A stretch of DNA of 64,000 nucleotides from Flavobacteriales bacterium UBA7468 (GTDB taxonomy: Bacteria; Bacteroidota; Bacteroidia; Flavobacteriales_D; Crocinitomicaceae), in contig DLPC01000004.1 of the NCBI GenBank assembly GCA_002478565.1, positions 59,564-123,563 on the forward strand, read 5' to 3'. Of this stretch, positions 37,671-46,173 are shown piece after piece. The notes beneath the pieces are model-generated. The model was not told where the DNA came from, did no database searches, and saw nothing but the letters and a program-made list of their open reading frames with translations. A program made the position numbers and the translations under genes. Every line of letters begins with the position of its first letter. Positions within the stretch are counted from its first letter, which is position 1.

Positions 37671-38660
37671 TTATGAATTGTAGGCCCATTTCAAGTAAAT
37701 AGCACCCCAAGTAAATCCTCCACCAAAGGCTGAAAGGACTAAGACATCGCCTTTTTTGAGTTGACTTTCATAATCCCAAAGGCAAAGTGGAAGGGTTCCG
37801 GCAGTTGTGTTGCCGTATTTTTGAATATTGATCATGACCTTTTCTTTGGTCAGGCCCATGCGATTAGCTGTGGCATCTATAATGCGTAAGTTTGCTTGAT
37901 GCGGTACTAGCCAGCTTACGTCGTCACTAGTGAGGTTGTTGCGTTCCATGATTTCGGCAGAGACATCGGCCATATTGGTAACCGCAAATTTGAATACTGC
38001 TTGACCTTCTTGTTTGACATAATGCAAACGATTCTCGACAGTTTCGATAGAAGCAGGTTGGGCGGAACCACCTGCTGGTTGTTGTAAGTATTGTTTACCC
38101 GAACCATCACTTCTTAAAATGAAATCGATGACTCCGTTACCTTCGTCATTTGGCTCGAGTAATACCGCACCGGCGCCGTCACCAAAAATTACACAGGTGG
38201 TGCGATCTTGGTAATCGATGATGGATGTCATTTTATCTACACCAATGACTAATACTTTTTTGTGTCTACCGCTCTCGATAAATTGAGCACCGGTTGAAAG
38301 GGCATAAAGAAATCCTGAGCAAGCTGCGTTGACATCATAACTCCAGGCGTTTTTCATGCCTACTTTGTCACAAACAATGTTAGCAGTACTAGGAAATGGA
38401 TGATCTGGTGTAACTGTCCCGACGATGACTAGTTCGATATCTAGTGGGTCAATACCCTTTTTATCGAGTAGGGCTTTTACAGCCGCAGCAGCCATGTCAG
38501 AACTCGCCCCATCCTTCATGATGCGGCGTTCTTTAATGCCTGTTCGGGTCGTGATCCACTCGTCGGAGGTATCAACAAGTTTAGCAAGATCCTCGTTGGA
38601 TAAGATGTGTTCAGGAACGTATCCTTGAACTGCGGTAATGGCAGCGGTAATTTTGCCCAT
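37671..38660 (-). CDS. fabH: Beta-ketoacyl-ACP synthase III
   Basis: 329 residues with the full catalytic triad: Cys114 in N-A-A-C-S-G-F, His in V-P-H-Q-A-N-L-R-I, and Asn in Y-G-N-T-T-A-G-T. The N-terminal T-S-D-E-W-I-x-x-R-T-G-I and the C-terminal S-A-F-G-G-G-F-T-W-G are diagnostic. It starts fatty acid synthesis by condensing acyl-CoA with malonyl-ACP. It begins 3 bases after the plsX stop. Confidence 0.97.
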   Translation of the reverse strand: MGKITAAITAVQGYVPEHILSNEDLAKLVDTSDEWITTRTGIKERRIMKDGASSDMAAAAVKALLDKKGIDPLDIELVIVGTVTPDHPFPSTANIVCDKVGMKNAWSYDVNAACSGFLYALSTGAQFIESGRHKKVLVIGVDKMTSIIDYQDRTTCVIFGDGAGAVLLEPNDEGNGVIDFILRSDGSGKQYLQQPAGGSAQPASIETVENRLHYVKQEGQAVFKFAVTNMADVSAEIMERNNLTSDDVSWLVPHQANLRIIDATANRMGLTKEKVMINIQKYGNTTAGTLPLCLWDYESQLKKGDVLVLSAFGGGFTWGAIYLKWAYNS

Positions 38661-38663
38661 GGT

Positions 38664-39602
38664 TTAGTTAAATGCTTCGTTAATTTTAACAGCGAGGTCA
38701 GATACAACAACCTCGTGCGCATGCAGCAACATATTTTTAACTGCAATATCATTTGAAATTCCATGCCCGATAATGGCATTTCCTTTGACTCCTAAAACTG
38801 GGGTTCCTCCGTAATTTTCGTAATTAAAACGATCGAAGTATTCGTCCTTGATGCCACGCTTTTTCATGAGTGTAAAAATACCTTCAGCTTCTTTCAATAC
38901 GATATTACCTGTAAAACCATCGCAAACAATTACGTCTGCTGTGCCCGTGAAAATATCACGCCCTTCTATATTCCCAATAAAATTGATCTCGTCAGTTTCT
39001 GAGAGCAATTTAAAGGTGGCAATAGAGAGTAGGTTGCCTTTGGAATCTTCTTCACCGATATTGAGTAAAGCTACTTTAGGGCTAGGAATATTGAGAACCG
39101 TAGAGGCATATACGGAACCTAATACAGCAAATTGATAAAGAACGTCTGATTTGCAATCGGCATTCGACCCAACATCTAGCAATACAGTTTTGCCATTATT
39201 TATTGTTGGCAAAGTGGAAGTGATGCAAGGGCGGATAACACCCGGAATGGTGTTGAGCTTGTACATTGAGCCCACAAGCATTGCGCCTGTATTGCCGTTA
39301 CTTGCAAAAACATCAAGTTGTCCTTTTGCAAGCATGTCAAAGCCAATAGCGATGGAGCTATTCGGTTTTTTGGGTAATGCACGTGTCGGGTGGTCATGAT
39401 AGGAAATGACCTCAGGTGCATGGATAATTTCGAAAAGTGCTGGTGATTTGCCCCGTGCAGCTAACTCTTTTTGAATAACGAGTTCGTCACCAAGCAAAAC
39501 AATAGTAACATCATTAGCCAATTCTTCTTTGGCTAATAATGCACCATCAATTGTCGCTTGCGGAGCGAAATCGCCACCGGAGACATCAAGCCCAATCTTC
39601 AT
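38664..39602 (-). CDS. plsX: Phosphate acyltransferase PlsX
   Basis: 312 residues. The start M-K-I-G-L-D-V-S-G-G-D-F-A-P-Q and the motifs S-S-I-A-I-G-F-D-M, G-N-T-G-A-M-L-V-G-S, and C-D-G-F-T-G-N-I-V-L-K are diagnostic of PlsX. It converts acyl-ACP to acyl phosphate, the donor for PlsY in phospholipid synthesis. It lies in the conserved rpmF-plsX-fabH order and starts 16 bases after rpmF. Confidence 0.97.
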   Translation of the reverse strand: MKIGLDVSGGDFAPQATIDGALLAKEELANDVTIVLLGDELVIQKELAARGKSPALFEIIHAPEVISYHDHPTRALPKKPNSSIAIGFDMLAKGQLDVFASNGNTGAMLVGSMYKLNTIPGVIRPCITSTLPTINNGKTVLLDVGSNADCKSDVLYQFAVLGSVYASTVLNIPSPKVALLNIGEEDSKGNLLSIATFKLLSETDEINFIGNIEGRDIFTGTADVIVCDGFTGNIVLKEAEGIFTLMKKRGIKDEYFDRFNYENYGGTPVLGVKGNAIIGHGISNDIAVKNMLLHAHEVVVSDLAVKINEAFN

Positions 39603-39618
39603 GGGAGAAAATTAGAAC

Positions 39619-39825
39619 TTATTGTACCTCCTCGATGGAGTCTGTAGCTTTTTCGGCTACAACTTTCCCTCTGTAGTAGAGTTTTCCTTCATGCCAATGT
39701 GCATGATGAAAAAGGTGCGGCTGACCTGTTGTTGGGCAAGTAGCTACTTGGTTAGCAGTAGCCTTCTTGTGCGTTCTACGTTTGTCACGACGTGTGGTCG
39801 ATATTCTTCGTTTAGGATGCGCCAT
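39619..39825 (-). CDS. rpmF: 50S ribosomal protein bL32
   Basis: 68 residues. M-A-H-P-K-R-R-I-S-T-T-R-R-D-K-R-R-T-H is the family N-terminus. Only one Cys is present (in A-T-C-P-T-T-G), so the four-cysteine zinc ribbon of other bL32 proteins is not complete; this is a zinc-independent type. It is followed directly by plsX, a linkage seen in many bacteria. Confidence 0.96.
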   Translation of the reverse strand: MAHPKRRISTTRRDKRRTHKKATANQVATCPTTGQPHLFHHAHWHEGKLYYRGKVVAEKATDSIEEVQ

Positions 39826-39846
39826 TTTTCTTTAGTTTATCGCTTT

Positions 39847-40365
39847 TTAATTTAAATTCTTTAATGCAGACCACCTTGGGTCGATGTCGTCGTCGTCGTT
39901 GTCTTTGTTTGGATCTGGGGCCACTTGCTGATACTTGGCAATAAGGGCAACCATTTCTTCATTGCAATCTTCTTCTTCATGCACCATTCTTGCTGGCAAG
40001 GAAAGTGTGATGAGCTCATAAATGGGCTGTGTGAGGTCAATTTGATAACTCTCAGGAGCGATGACAATTAAGTTTTCGTCTTCGGATTCTTCGTATCCAA
40101 AGGTATAATAAATGGTAAATTCACCATCTATTTCTTGATTGATCGGTTCGCCACAGCGGTCACAGTTCGAAAAAATAAAACCATCAATGCCAATGTTGGC
40201 GATGAGCATAGTTTCTTTTTTTTCTAACTCGAGATAGGCGATTAAACGTCCATCTTCTATGAGTGAATACGGCAATGATTCAAAGAACGACTTGTCAATG
40301 TCAAATTCAAATTCGTGAATCCCAAGCTTGAGTCCGACAAACGGTATGGCGTAGGGATTATTCAT
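39847..40365 (-). CDS. DUF177 (YceD-like) protein
   Basis: 172 residues from the ATG at 40365 (MNNPYAIPFVGLKLG). The longer in-frame start at 40398 would cross the promoter element at 40396-40403, so I reject it. The domain contains C-D-R-C-G near residue 78, and the acidic tail ends in D-P-R-W-S-A-L-K-N-L. YceD/DUF177 proteins are nearly always linked to rpmF and have been connected with 23S rRNA accumulation. It lies 21 bases before rpmF and is the first gene of this operon. Confidence 0.9.
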   Translation of the reverse strand: MNNPYAIPFVGLKLGIHEFEFDIDKSFFESLPYSLIEDGRLIAYLELEKKETMLIANIGIDGFIFSNCDRCGEPINQEIDGEFTIYYTFGYEESEDENLIVIAPESYQIDLTQPIYELITLSLPARMVHEEEDCNEEMVALIAKYQQVAPDPNKDNDDDDIDPRWSALKNLN

Positions 40366-40395
40366 GTTGAAAATTTCACTAACAAAAACGAAGGG

Positions 40396-40403
40396 CAAAA
40401 TTA
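40396..40403 (-). promoter_or_regulatory. -7 element (TAATTTTGC) of the DUF177-rpmF-plsX-fabH operon
   Basis: Exact TAnnTTTGC match on the minus strand, 30 bases before the DUF177 ATG, in the 91-base gap after pdxA. Confidence 0.65.
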
Positions 40404-40456
40404 AGGAATTTATTTTGATTTATAAAATCCAAAATGAGCTTCGTGTGAAACTGATA

Positions 40457-41566
40457 CTAATCTTGCTCCTTTCTACCTTTTTCATCTTTAGAAAAGGGTA
40501 GTGGGTTGGCAGTGATTTCTTTGTAAATTTTTCTGTTTCTGTAGGCGTCTACAGCTAAGTAGATTGCGCTGCGCATGCTTTGTTCATCCGCGAGTTGTTT
40601 TCCTGCGATATCAAAAGCAGTACCGTGGTCTGGACTTGTCCTGACTATCGGTAGACCTGCCGTAAAATTGACACCATCTTCAAAGCACAAAGCTTTAAAA
40701 GCTGCAAGCCCTTGGTCGTGGTACATCGCTAGTACGCCGTCGTATTGTTGTCGGGCATTAGACCCAAAAAAGCCATCTGCTGCATAGGGCCCAAAGGCTA
40801 ATATGCCGTTTTGTCGGGCTTGCTGAATTGCTGGCGCAATGATTTGTTGTTCTTCCTCACCAATTTTTCCGTTTTCTCCAGCATGAGGATTGAGTCCGAA
40901 AACTGCTATTTTGGGCTTGACCAAGCAGAAATCTTTTTTCAAACTTTGCTCAAAAGCTTCTATTTTTTGAACGATGAGTTCTTTGCTCAGCTTATTTGAA
41001 ATCTCTTTGACTGGAATGTGTGTGGTGACTAATGCCACACGTAAAGAACCGGATACTAATATCATGAGTGCTTCTTTAGCACCAGACATCTCGGCCAAAT
41101 ACTCGGTGTGCCCGGGGAATTCAAAACCGGCTTTCGCTACATTTTCTTTCGAAAATGGTGCGGTAACGATGACATCAATTTTTCCACTTGCCAAATCTTT
41201 GGTAGCTGCTTCTAATGATAACAATGCATATTTGCCGCCGTTGGCATTTGATTGCCCGGGCTCCACTTCAGTTTCATCTTGCCATACATTTACGACGTTG
41301 ATTTTCTTTGGAGCAATTTCGTCGGCAGATTTGCAAGTTTGGTAATTGAAATCATGAAGATTGAGCTGTTTTTTATAAAATGAAACCACCTTGTTTGATC
41401 CGTAAACAACCGGAATAATATCGGTTAAAATTCTGTTGTCTTTGAGTGCTTTGATCAAAACCTCAGGGCCAATTCCGTTGATATCACCTACAGTGAGGCC
41501 AACTTTGACAAGCGGTTTCTGCGAAACCTCTTTTTCTTTATTTGTTACTTGTGGTTCCTTGTCCAT
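40457..41566 (-). CDS. pdxA: 4-hydroxythreonine-4-phosphate dehydrogenase
   Basis: 369 residues. G-D-I-N-G-I-G-P-E is near residue 28. Metal-binding histidines lie in F-P-G-H-T-E-Y-L, M-Y-H-D-Q-G-L-A-A-F-K and S-P-D-H-G-T-A-F-D-I-A-G. It takes part in the DXP-dependent pyridoxal phosphate pathway. The N-terminal ~18 residues are longer than in the core family and hydrophilic. The start overlaps the aminopeptidase stop by one base (TAATG), so the genes are translationally coupled. Confidence 0.95.
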   Translation of the reverse strand: MDKEPQVTNKEKEVSQKPLVKVGLTVGDINGIGPEVLIKALKDNRILTDIIPVVYGSNKVVSFYKKQLNLHDFNYQTCKSADEIAPKKINVVNVWQDETEVEPGQSNANGGKYALLSLEAATKDLASGKIDVIVTAPFSKENVAKAGFEFPGHTEYLAEMSGAKEALMILVSGSLRVALVTTHIPVKEISNKLSKELIVQKIEAFEQSLKKDFCLVKPKIAVFGLNPHAGENGKIGEEEQQIIAPAIQQARQNGILAFGPYAADGFFGSNARQQYDGVLAMYHDQGLAAFKALCFEDGVNFTAGLPIVRTSPDHGTAFDIAGKQLADEQSMRSAIYLAVDAYRNRKIYKEITANPLPFSKDEKGRKEQD

Positions 41567-42903
41567 TAGTCGTGAAGGCTTTTAAGAAAGTGATAAAGCA
41601 AGCGAACACCGGCACCGGTGCCACCCTCACCTTTATAATTTTCTGGTGCATCTAGCCAAGCTGGCCCGGCAATGTCCATGTGAATGTAAGGTGCTTTTAC
41701 AAAATGTTCTAAGAATTTTCCGGCTGAAATCATTCCGGCATTCGGGCCACCGATGTTTTTAAGGTCGGCAATTTTGGATTTCATATGTTTTTTGTAGTCG
41801 TCCCAGAAAGGGAAGCGAACCACGCGCTCATGCACTGCATAACCACTGGCTTCGAGTTGCTGAAAAATTTTGTCTTCTGCATTGCCCATGATGATGCTCG
41901 CTTCGGTTCCGATTGCCCTGAGTGCTGCGCCAGTTAGTGTAGCGGCATCAATGACTAATTGCGGATTGTATTTATTAGAATATGCCAATGCATCGGCTAG
42001 GATCATTCGGCCTTCGGCATCCGTATTGAGTACTTCGACAGTCGTGCCATCAAACATTGTAATGACATCACCGGGCGCATATGCGTTTCCGCCAGGTCTG
42101 TTGTCAGTAGCCGGCAAAAGTGCTACTAAATGAACCGGCAATTTTTCCAAAGCAGCCAGATAAATGACGGCCGCCATAGTTGCTGCTCCGGCCATATCGC
42201 CTTTCATGGTGTCCATGCTGCCAGGAGTTGGCTTGAGGCTCAGGCCACCTGTATCGTAAACAACGCCTTTACCAACTAACACAATAGGCTGTTTGTTTTT
42301 GGCGTTTTTTGGTTTGTACTCGGCAACAGTAAATGTTGGCGGATCAATTGAGCCTTTGTTGACGGCAAGTAAACCACCCATTTTGAGGGTTTCAATTTGA
42401 GTTTCCTCGAGTACTTGAACTTGAAATCCTGCTTCAGCTCCGAGCTCAACTACTGCTGCTGCAAGTTGCTCGGCATTGAGATGAGATACTGGCGTATTGA
42501 CTAGGTCGCGAGTTTTGAAGACGGCTTTTGTAATGTTAGTGAGTTCTTGGATCTTTGCCTTGTCAATCGTTTTGGGTACCACTACCTCGGCAAAAACGCC
42601 TGCTTTTGGTTGACTAAAATGTTGTAGAAAACGGTAATTGGCAAGCATAAGCCCTTCGAGAAAGGCGAAAACTTCTGTGGGCTCGCCATTTTCAATTTGA
42701 AGGCAAACAGCCTCGTCATGCAAGTACTTTTCGATTTTGTCCGCTAACACACGCAATGACTCAGCATTTTGTCCAGCTTTGATTTCGAATTCAAAGTGTG
42801 TTTTAGTTTTGCAATAATCGAAGTCTTTGTTGGCTTCTGTGTTTTCTGTGAAGCGAAGTACAGATGGCTGTTTATGTTTGGATTGATGAGTGAGTAAGAG
42901 CAT
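41566..42903 (-). CDS. M17 leucyl aminopeptidase
   Basis: 445 residues. The dizinc catalytic domain has V-G-K-G-V-V-Y-D-T-G-G-L-S-L-K-P, M-K-G-D-M-A-G-A-A and the family signature N-T-D-A-E-G-R-M-I-L-A-D. The C-terminus has G-G-T-G-A-G-V-R-L-L. Cytoplasmic hexameric exopeptidase that releases N-terminal amino acids. Its promoter element is 14 bases upstream, and it is the first gene of an operon with pdxA. Confidence 0.95.
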   Translation of the reverse strand: MLLLTHQSKHKQPSVLRFTENTEANKDFDYCKTKTHFEFEIKAGQNAESLRVLADKIEKYLHDEAVCLQIENGEPTEVFAFLEGLMLANYRFLQHFSQPKAGVFAEVVVPKTIDKAKIQELTNITKAVFKTRDLVNTPVSHLNAEQLAAAVVELGAEAGFQVQVLEETQIETLKMGGLLAVNKGSIDPPTFTVAEYKPKNAKNKQPIVLVGKGVVYDTGGLSLKPTPGSMDTMKGDMAGAATMAAVIYLAALEKLPVHLVALLPATDNRPGGNAYAPGDVITMFDGTTVEVLNTDAEGRMILADALAYSNKYNPQLVIDAATLTGAALRAIGTEASIIMGNAEDKIFQQLEASGYAVHERVVRFPFWDDYKKHMKSKIADLKNIGGPNAGMISAGKFLEHFVKAPYIHMDIAGPAWLDAPENYKGEGGTGAGVRLLYHFLKSLHD

Positions 42904-42916
42904 TGTTGTTTTTTTA

Positions 42917-42924
42917 CAAAGTTA
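42917..42924 (-). promoter_or_regulatory. -7 element (TAACTTTG) of the aminopeptidase-pdxA operon
   Basis: Exact TAnnTTTG match on the minus strand, 13 bases before the ATG at 42903, in the short gap after mutY. Confidence 0.6.
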
Positions 42925-42939
42925 ACAAGAAAGCGACTG

Positions 42940-43965
42940 CTAAATAGGTAAATCTTTTCGGTGTTGTTCCAGAAACTTATCAATTAGACGCGGCAACGGA
43001 AGTTCAGAGATTTCTTGAAGTGAATAATGTATTTTTTCTTCCTTTTTCTCTCGCAATGGGGCTAATACAAAATAGGCTTCAATTTTTTGATGTGTAAGCA
43101 CATGTTTGAATTTTGGCGATTGCCAAGATGTTGCAAAGCTTTGAAGATAAGTGATTTGCTCCTCAGAACTTTTGAGTTCGATCATTGGAAATTGAAACAA
43201 GCCCTCCCAGATGTCACCAGCCACTCTGCGCTCCAACGCCAGTCGATTTTCTTGGTCTGTTTGCACATGATAAACAAAAAATCGATGACGGATCTTGATC
43301 TTTTTTTCCTTCACAGGTAAGAGGTGTACTTTGTTTTCAGCAAACGCAGCGCAAGATAACTGCAAGGGGCATTCCGAACATTTGGGCGCCACTGGTTTGC
43401 ACTGGAGCGCACCAAACTCCATGATAGCTTGATTGTGTAATGCCGGTTGTTTGATATTCAATACTTCTCCAGCAATTTTTTCAAACGTTTTTTTACCGGC
43501 CGAAGAGTTAATGGCTAAGTCTATTCCAAAATAACGGCTCAATATCCTAAAAACATTGCCATCGACAACAGCATGTGGTAAATCAAAAGCAAAGGAGGAA
43601 ATAGCTGCTGCGGTATACGGCCCAATTCCTTTCAATTTGAGCAAACCCTCGTATGAATTCGGAAAAGCTCCGTTATACTCATGTGCGATGATTTGCGCAG
43701 TTTTGTGCAAATTTCTACCGCGGCTATAGTACCCTAAGCCTTGCCATAGACTCAAAACCTCTTGCTCCGTTGCTTTGGCAAGCAGCTCAACTGTCGGAAA
43801 TGTATGGACGAACTTTAAGAAGTAAGGCAACCCTTGATCGACCCGAGTTTGTTGTAAAATTACCTCGCTAAGCCATATTTGATAAGGGTCTTTGGTATGT
43901 CGCCAAGGGAGGTTGCGGTGGTGATTTTCATACCATTTGACCAATTCTTGACCGAGTACTTGCAT
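42940..43965 (-). CDS. mutY: A/G-specific adenine glycosylase MutY
   Basis: 341 residues from the ATG at 43965 (MQVLGQELVKWYENHHRNLPWR). An in-frame start at 44040 adds 25 unrelated residues, so I reject it. Catalytic Glu34 is in S-E-V-I-L-Q-Q-T. The helix-hairpin-helix L-K-G-I-G-P-Y-T-A-A-A and the catalytic Asp in V-V-D-G-N-V follow. The iron-sulfur cluster motif is C-x6-C-x2-C-x5-C. A C-terminal NUDIX-like domain recognises 8-oxoguanine. It removes adenine mispaired with 8-oxoG. It is divergent from the HU gene. Confidence 0.96.
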   Translation of the reverse strand: MQVLGQELVKWYENHHRNLPWRHTKDPYQIWLSEVILQQTRVDQGLPYFLKFVHTFPTVELLAKATEQEVLSLWQGLGYYSRGRNLHKTAQIIAHEYNGAFPNSYEGLLKLKGIGPYTAAAISSFAFDLPHAVVDGNVFRILSRYFGIDLAINSSAGKKTFEKIAGEVLNIKQPALHNQAIMEFGALQCKPVAPKCSECPLQLSCAAFAENKVHLLPVKEKKIKIRHRFFVYHVQTDQENRLALERRVAGDIWEGLFQFPMIELKSSEEQITYLQSFATSWQSPKFKHVLTHQKIEAYFVLAPLREKKEEKIHYSLQEISELPLPRLIDKFLEQHRKDLPI

Positions 43966-44016
43966 AATATTTGAGAAAAATTCTCGGAAAATTACGCATA
44001 TAATGTTTCTGTGAAG

Positions 44017-44024
44017 TATTTTTG
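44017..44024 (+). promoter_or_regulatory. -7 element (TATTTTTGC) of the HU gene
   Basis: Exact TAnnTTTGC match, 38 bases before the HU ATG. A TTTCTG at about 44006 is a weak -33 candidate, but it is too close. Confidence 0.6.
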
Positions 44025-44062
44025 CGCCGCTATTAATCACCTAATCAATTAACCAAAGAGAT

Positions 44063-44353
44063 ATGACAAAAGCGGATATCGTTGCAAATATTGCAGAAGA
44101 AACCGGATTGGAAAGAGCAGAAGCACTTCGTGCAGTAGAGGCTTTTATGAACAACATCAAAGCTTCTATGGCTGACGGAAAAAATGTGTACTTACGTGGA
44201 TTTGGAAGTTTCGTAGTGAAAGAACGCGCTCAAAAAACAGGTCGCAATATCTCTAAGAATACTACGATTATCATCCCGGCGCACAACATCCCTTCATTCA
44301 AACCTTCAAAAACTTTCGTTGATGAAGTGAAGAACAAGGTTAAGGTGAAATAA
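44063..44353 (+). CDS. HU family DNA-binding protein
   Basis: 96 residues, a typical HU/IHF monomer. M-T-K-A-D-I-V is the N-terminal helix, V-Y-L-R-G-F-G-S-F is the core signature, and the beta-arm segment R-N-I-S-K-N-T-T-I-I-I-P-A follows. A basic tail ends V-K-V-K. It bends and compacts DNA as a dimer. A strong terminator hairpin starts 34 bases after the stop. Confidence 0.95.
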   Translation: MTKADIVANIAEETGLERAEALRAVEAFMNNIKASMADGKNVYLRGFGSFVVKERAQKTGRNISKNTTIIIPAHNIPSFKPSKTFVDEVKNKVKVK

Positions 44354-44379
44354 GATTTCTTTTTTACTGAAATTTGTAT

Positions 44380-44387
44380 TACCTTTG
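44380..44387 (+). promoter_or_regulatory. Promoter element (TACCTTTGC) of the 30-residue gene, overlapping the HU terminator
   Basis: Exact TAnnTTTGC match. Its TTTGC end is shared with the left arm of the terminator hairpin that begins at 44387. Confidence 0.65.
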
Positions 44388-44416
44388 CACTCCCTTTGCG
44401 GGGGTGCATTTTTTTT
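44387..44416 (+). terminator. Intrinsic terminator after HU
   Basis: An 8-bp stem (GCACTCCC with GGGGGTGC, one G-T pair), a 5-base loop TTTGC, then A and eight T residues. It ends HU transcripts. It shares its first two bases with the downstream promoter element. A transcript started at that promoter would begin inside the hairpin and escape termination. Confidence 0.85.
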
Positions 44417-44449
44417 GTAACAAAGTACTAAACATATAATATACTCATT

Positions 44450-44542
44450 ATGCCAAGCGGTAAAAAAAGAAAAAGACACAAGATGGCGACGCACAAGCGT
44501 AAAAAAAGACTTAGAAAAAATCGCCACAAGAAGAAAAAATAA
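44450..44542 (+). CDS. 30-residue highly basic protein, AURKAIP1/COX24-domain type (probable small ribosomal subunit component)
   Basis: ATG at 44450, stop TAA at 44540-44542. The product begins M-P-S-G-K-K-R-K-R-H-K-M and is more than half Lys/Arg/His, ending in a run of lysines. In Bacteroidota nearly identical mini-proteins are annotated as AURKAIP1/COX24-domain proteins, related to mitochondrial small-subunit protein mS38 (from memory). The composition and near-invariant sequence fit a ribosome-bound peptide. It has its own promoter and lies between HU and rng, a conserved position in this phylum as I remember. It is too short for standard gene callers. Confidence 0.88.
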   Translation: MPSGKKRKRHKMATHKRKKRLRKNRHKKKK

Positions 44543-44571
44543 TTTCTTCTTTCATATGTAAACGCATAGAG

Positions 44572-44595
44572 AGCTCATTGATTTTTCTTTGAGCT
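44572..44595. repeat. Inverted repeat in the leader of rng
   Basis: AGCTCA and TGAGCT are separated by 12 T-rich bases in the 83-base gap before rng. It could be a weak terminator for the small gene or a leader hairpin of rng, where RNase E/G autoregulation is known in other bacteria. Confidence 0.3.
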
Positions 44596-44625
44596 TTCAT
44601 TGTTTCATCCTGTAAATAATTTCAA

Positions 44626-46173
44626 GTGAATTTAGAACTCGTTGTAGACGCTCGTTCAAACGGCGTCTGGATAGCATTGCTGCGCGACGGGAAGTTAATT
44701 GAGTTGCACGAAGATCGCGGCAACACAGACTTCTCTGTAGGCGACATCTATTTAGGACGGGTACGACGCGTAGCAAATGGACTCAATGCCGCTTTTGTTG
44801 ACGTAGGTTATGACAAAGATGCCTTTTTGCACTACCATGACCTTGGCCCTCAATATGTTTCTTTCTCAAAATACGTGAAAGACAGTGTAGCAGGAAAACA
44901 AAACGTAGCTGATCTTCAATATTTTAAGCTAGAAAAAGAAATCCCGAAAGAAGGAAAAGTATCGAACATCCTTTCCTCTTCCCAGGCTATCCTTGTTCAG
45001 GTAGCCAAAGAGCCGATTTCTCAAAAAGGACCTCGCTTAAGTTCTGAAGTAACCCTTGCTGGACGTTACCTCGTACTCGTACCTTTCTCAGATAAAATTT
45101 CTGTGAGTCAAAAAATCAAAGATCCTTCTGAAAAGGAGCGTTTGAAGGAACTCATGGACCGCATCAAACCGAAAAATTTTGGTGTCATTATTCGTACGGT
45201 TGCCGAAAAAAAATCGACCGCTGACCTCGAAACAGACCTTTCGAATCTACTCGAAAAATGGCGCACCCTCCACACAAATCTCAAAGGGGCTCAGCCCCCA
45301 AGACGCGTGCTCGGAGAACTCAACACCACCAATTCCATTCTACGCGATTTGTTGAATGGTAATTTTACCAATATTCACGTCAACGACGAAACAATGGCCA
45401 TCCAAATGAAGGATTACATTGCAGAAATTGCCCCTGGACGTGAGAAAATTGTCCGTAACTACGACAACAGAGTTGCAATTTTTGAGCGCTTCGGCATCAA
45501 TAAGCAAATTAAAACTCTTTTTGGTAAAAAGGTACCACTTGCAAGCGGAGGCTACCTCATTATTGAGCACACCGAAGCCATGCACGTCATTGACGTCAAT
45601 AGCGGAAACCGCAAAGGCTCAGATGGTCAAGAATCTAACGCTTTAGCAACCAATATTGAGGCTGCAGAAGAGGTAGCTCGTGTACTACAGTTGCGCGACA
45701 TGGGTGGCATCATTTGTGTGGACTTCATCGACATGCATGACCGCGAGAACAACAAAATTCTCTATGATAAAATGAAGGAATTCATGAAATCAGACCGTGC
45801 CAAGCACAACATGATTCCACCTTCTAAATTTGGCATTATCGAAATCACGCGTCAACGCGTCAGACCTGAAACGGACATCCAAACTGCTGAAACTTGCCCT
45901 ACCTGTAATGGTAGCGGCGAAGTACAAGCCAGCATCTTATTTGCCGAAGAAATCGAAAACAACCTCGACTATTTGCTCAATGATCGCCGCGAAAAAGGCG
46001 TATCACTGTTAGTGCATCCATATCTTGAAGCTTTCTTTAAGAAAGGAATTCTAAGCAAGCAATTGCGTTGGTTCTTCAAGTACAAAACCTGGATTCCGGT
46101 GCGTGGCGTAACTGCTCACCACTTACTTCAGTACACTTTTGTTGACAAAGCCAACAACGAAATCCCATTATAA
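44626..46173 (+). CDS. rng: Ribonuclease G (RNase E/G family)
   Basis: 515 residues from a GTG start (MNLELVVDARSNGVWIALL). The N-terminal S1 domain (G-D-I-Y-L-G-R-V, G-L-N-A-A-F-V-D-V-G) is followed by the RNase H-like and DNase I-like catalytic parts. Metal-binding aspartates are in V-D-F-I-D-M and in V-I-D-V-N-S-G. The zinc-link C-P-T-C joins protomers into the tetramer. There is no RNase E-type C-terminal scaffold. It processes rRNA and decays mRNA. It couples to recX through a one-base TAATG overlap. Confidence 0.95.
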   Translation: MNLELVVDARSNGVWIALLRDGKLIELHEDRGNTDFSVGDIYLGRVRRVANGLNAAFVDVGYDKDAFLHYHDLGPQYVSFSKYVKDSVAGKQNVADLQYFKLEKEIPKEGKVSNILSSSQAILVQVAKEPISQKGPRLSSEVTLAGRYLVLVPFSDKISVSQKIKDPSEKERLKELMDRIKPKNFGVIIRTVAEKKSTADLETDLSNLLEKWRTLHTNLKGAQPPRRVLGELNTTNSILRDLLNGNFTNIHVNDETMAIQMKDYIAEIAPGREKIVRNYDNRVAIFERFGINKQIKTLFGKKVPLASGGYLIIEHTEAMHVIDVNSGNRKGSDGQESNALATNIEAAEEVARVLQLRDMGGIICVDFIDMHDRENNKILYDKMKEFMKSDRAKHNMIPPSKFGIIEITRQRVRPETDIQTAETCPTCNGSGEVQASILFAEEIENNLDYLLNDRREKGVSLLVHPYLEAFFKKGILSKQLRWFFKYKTWIPVRGVTAHHLLQYTFVDKANNEIPL

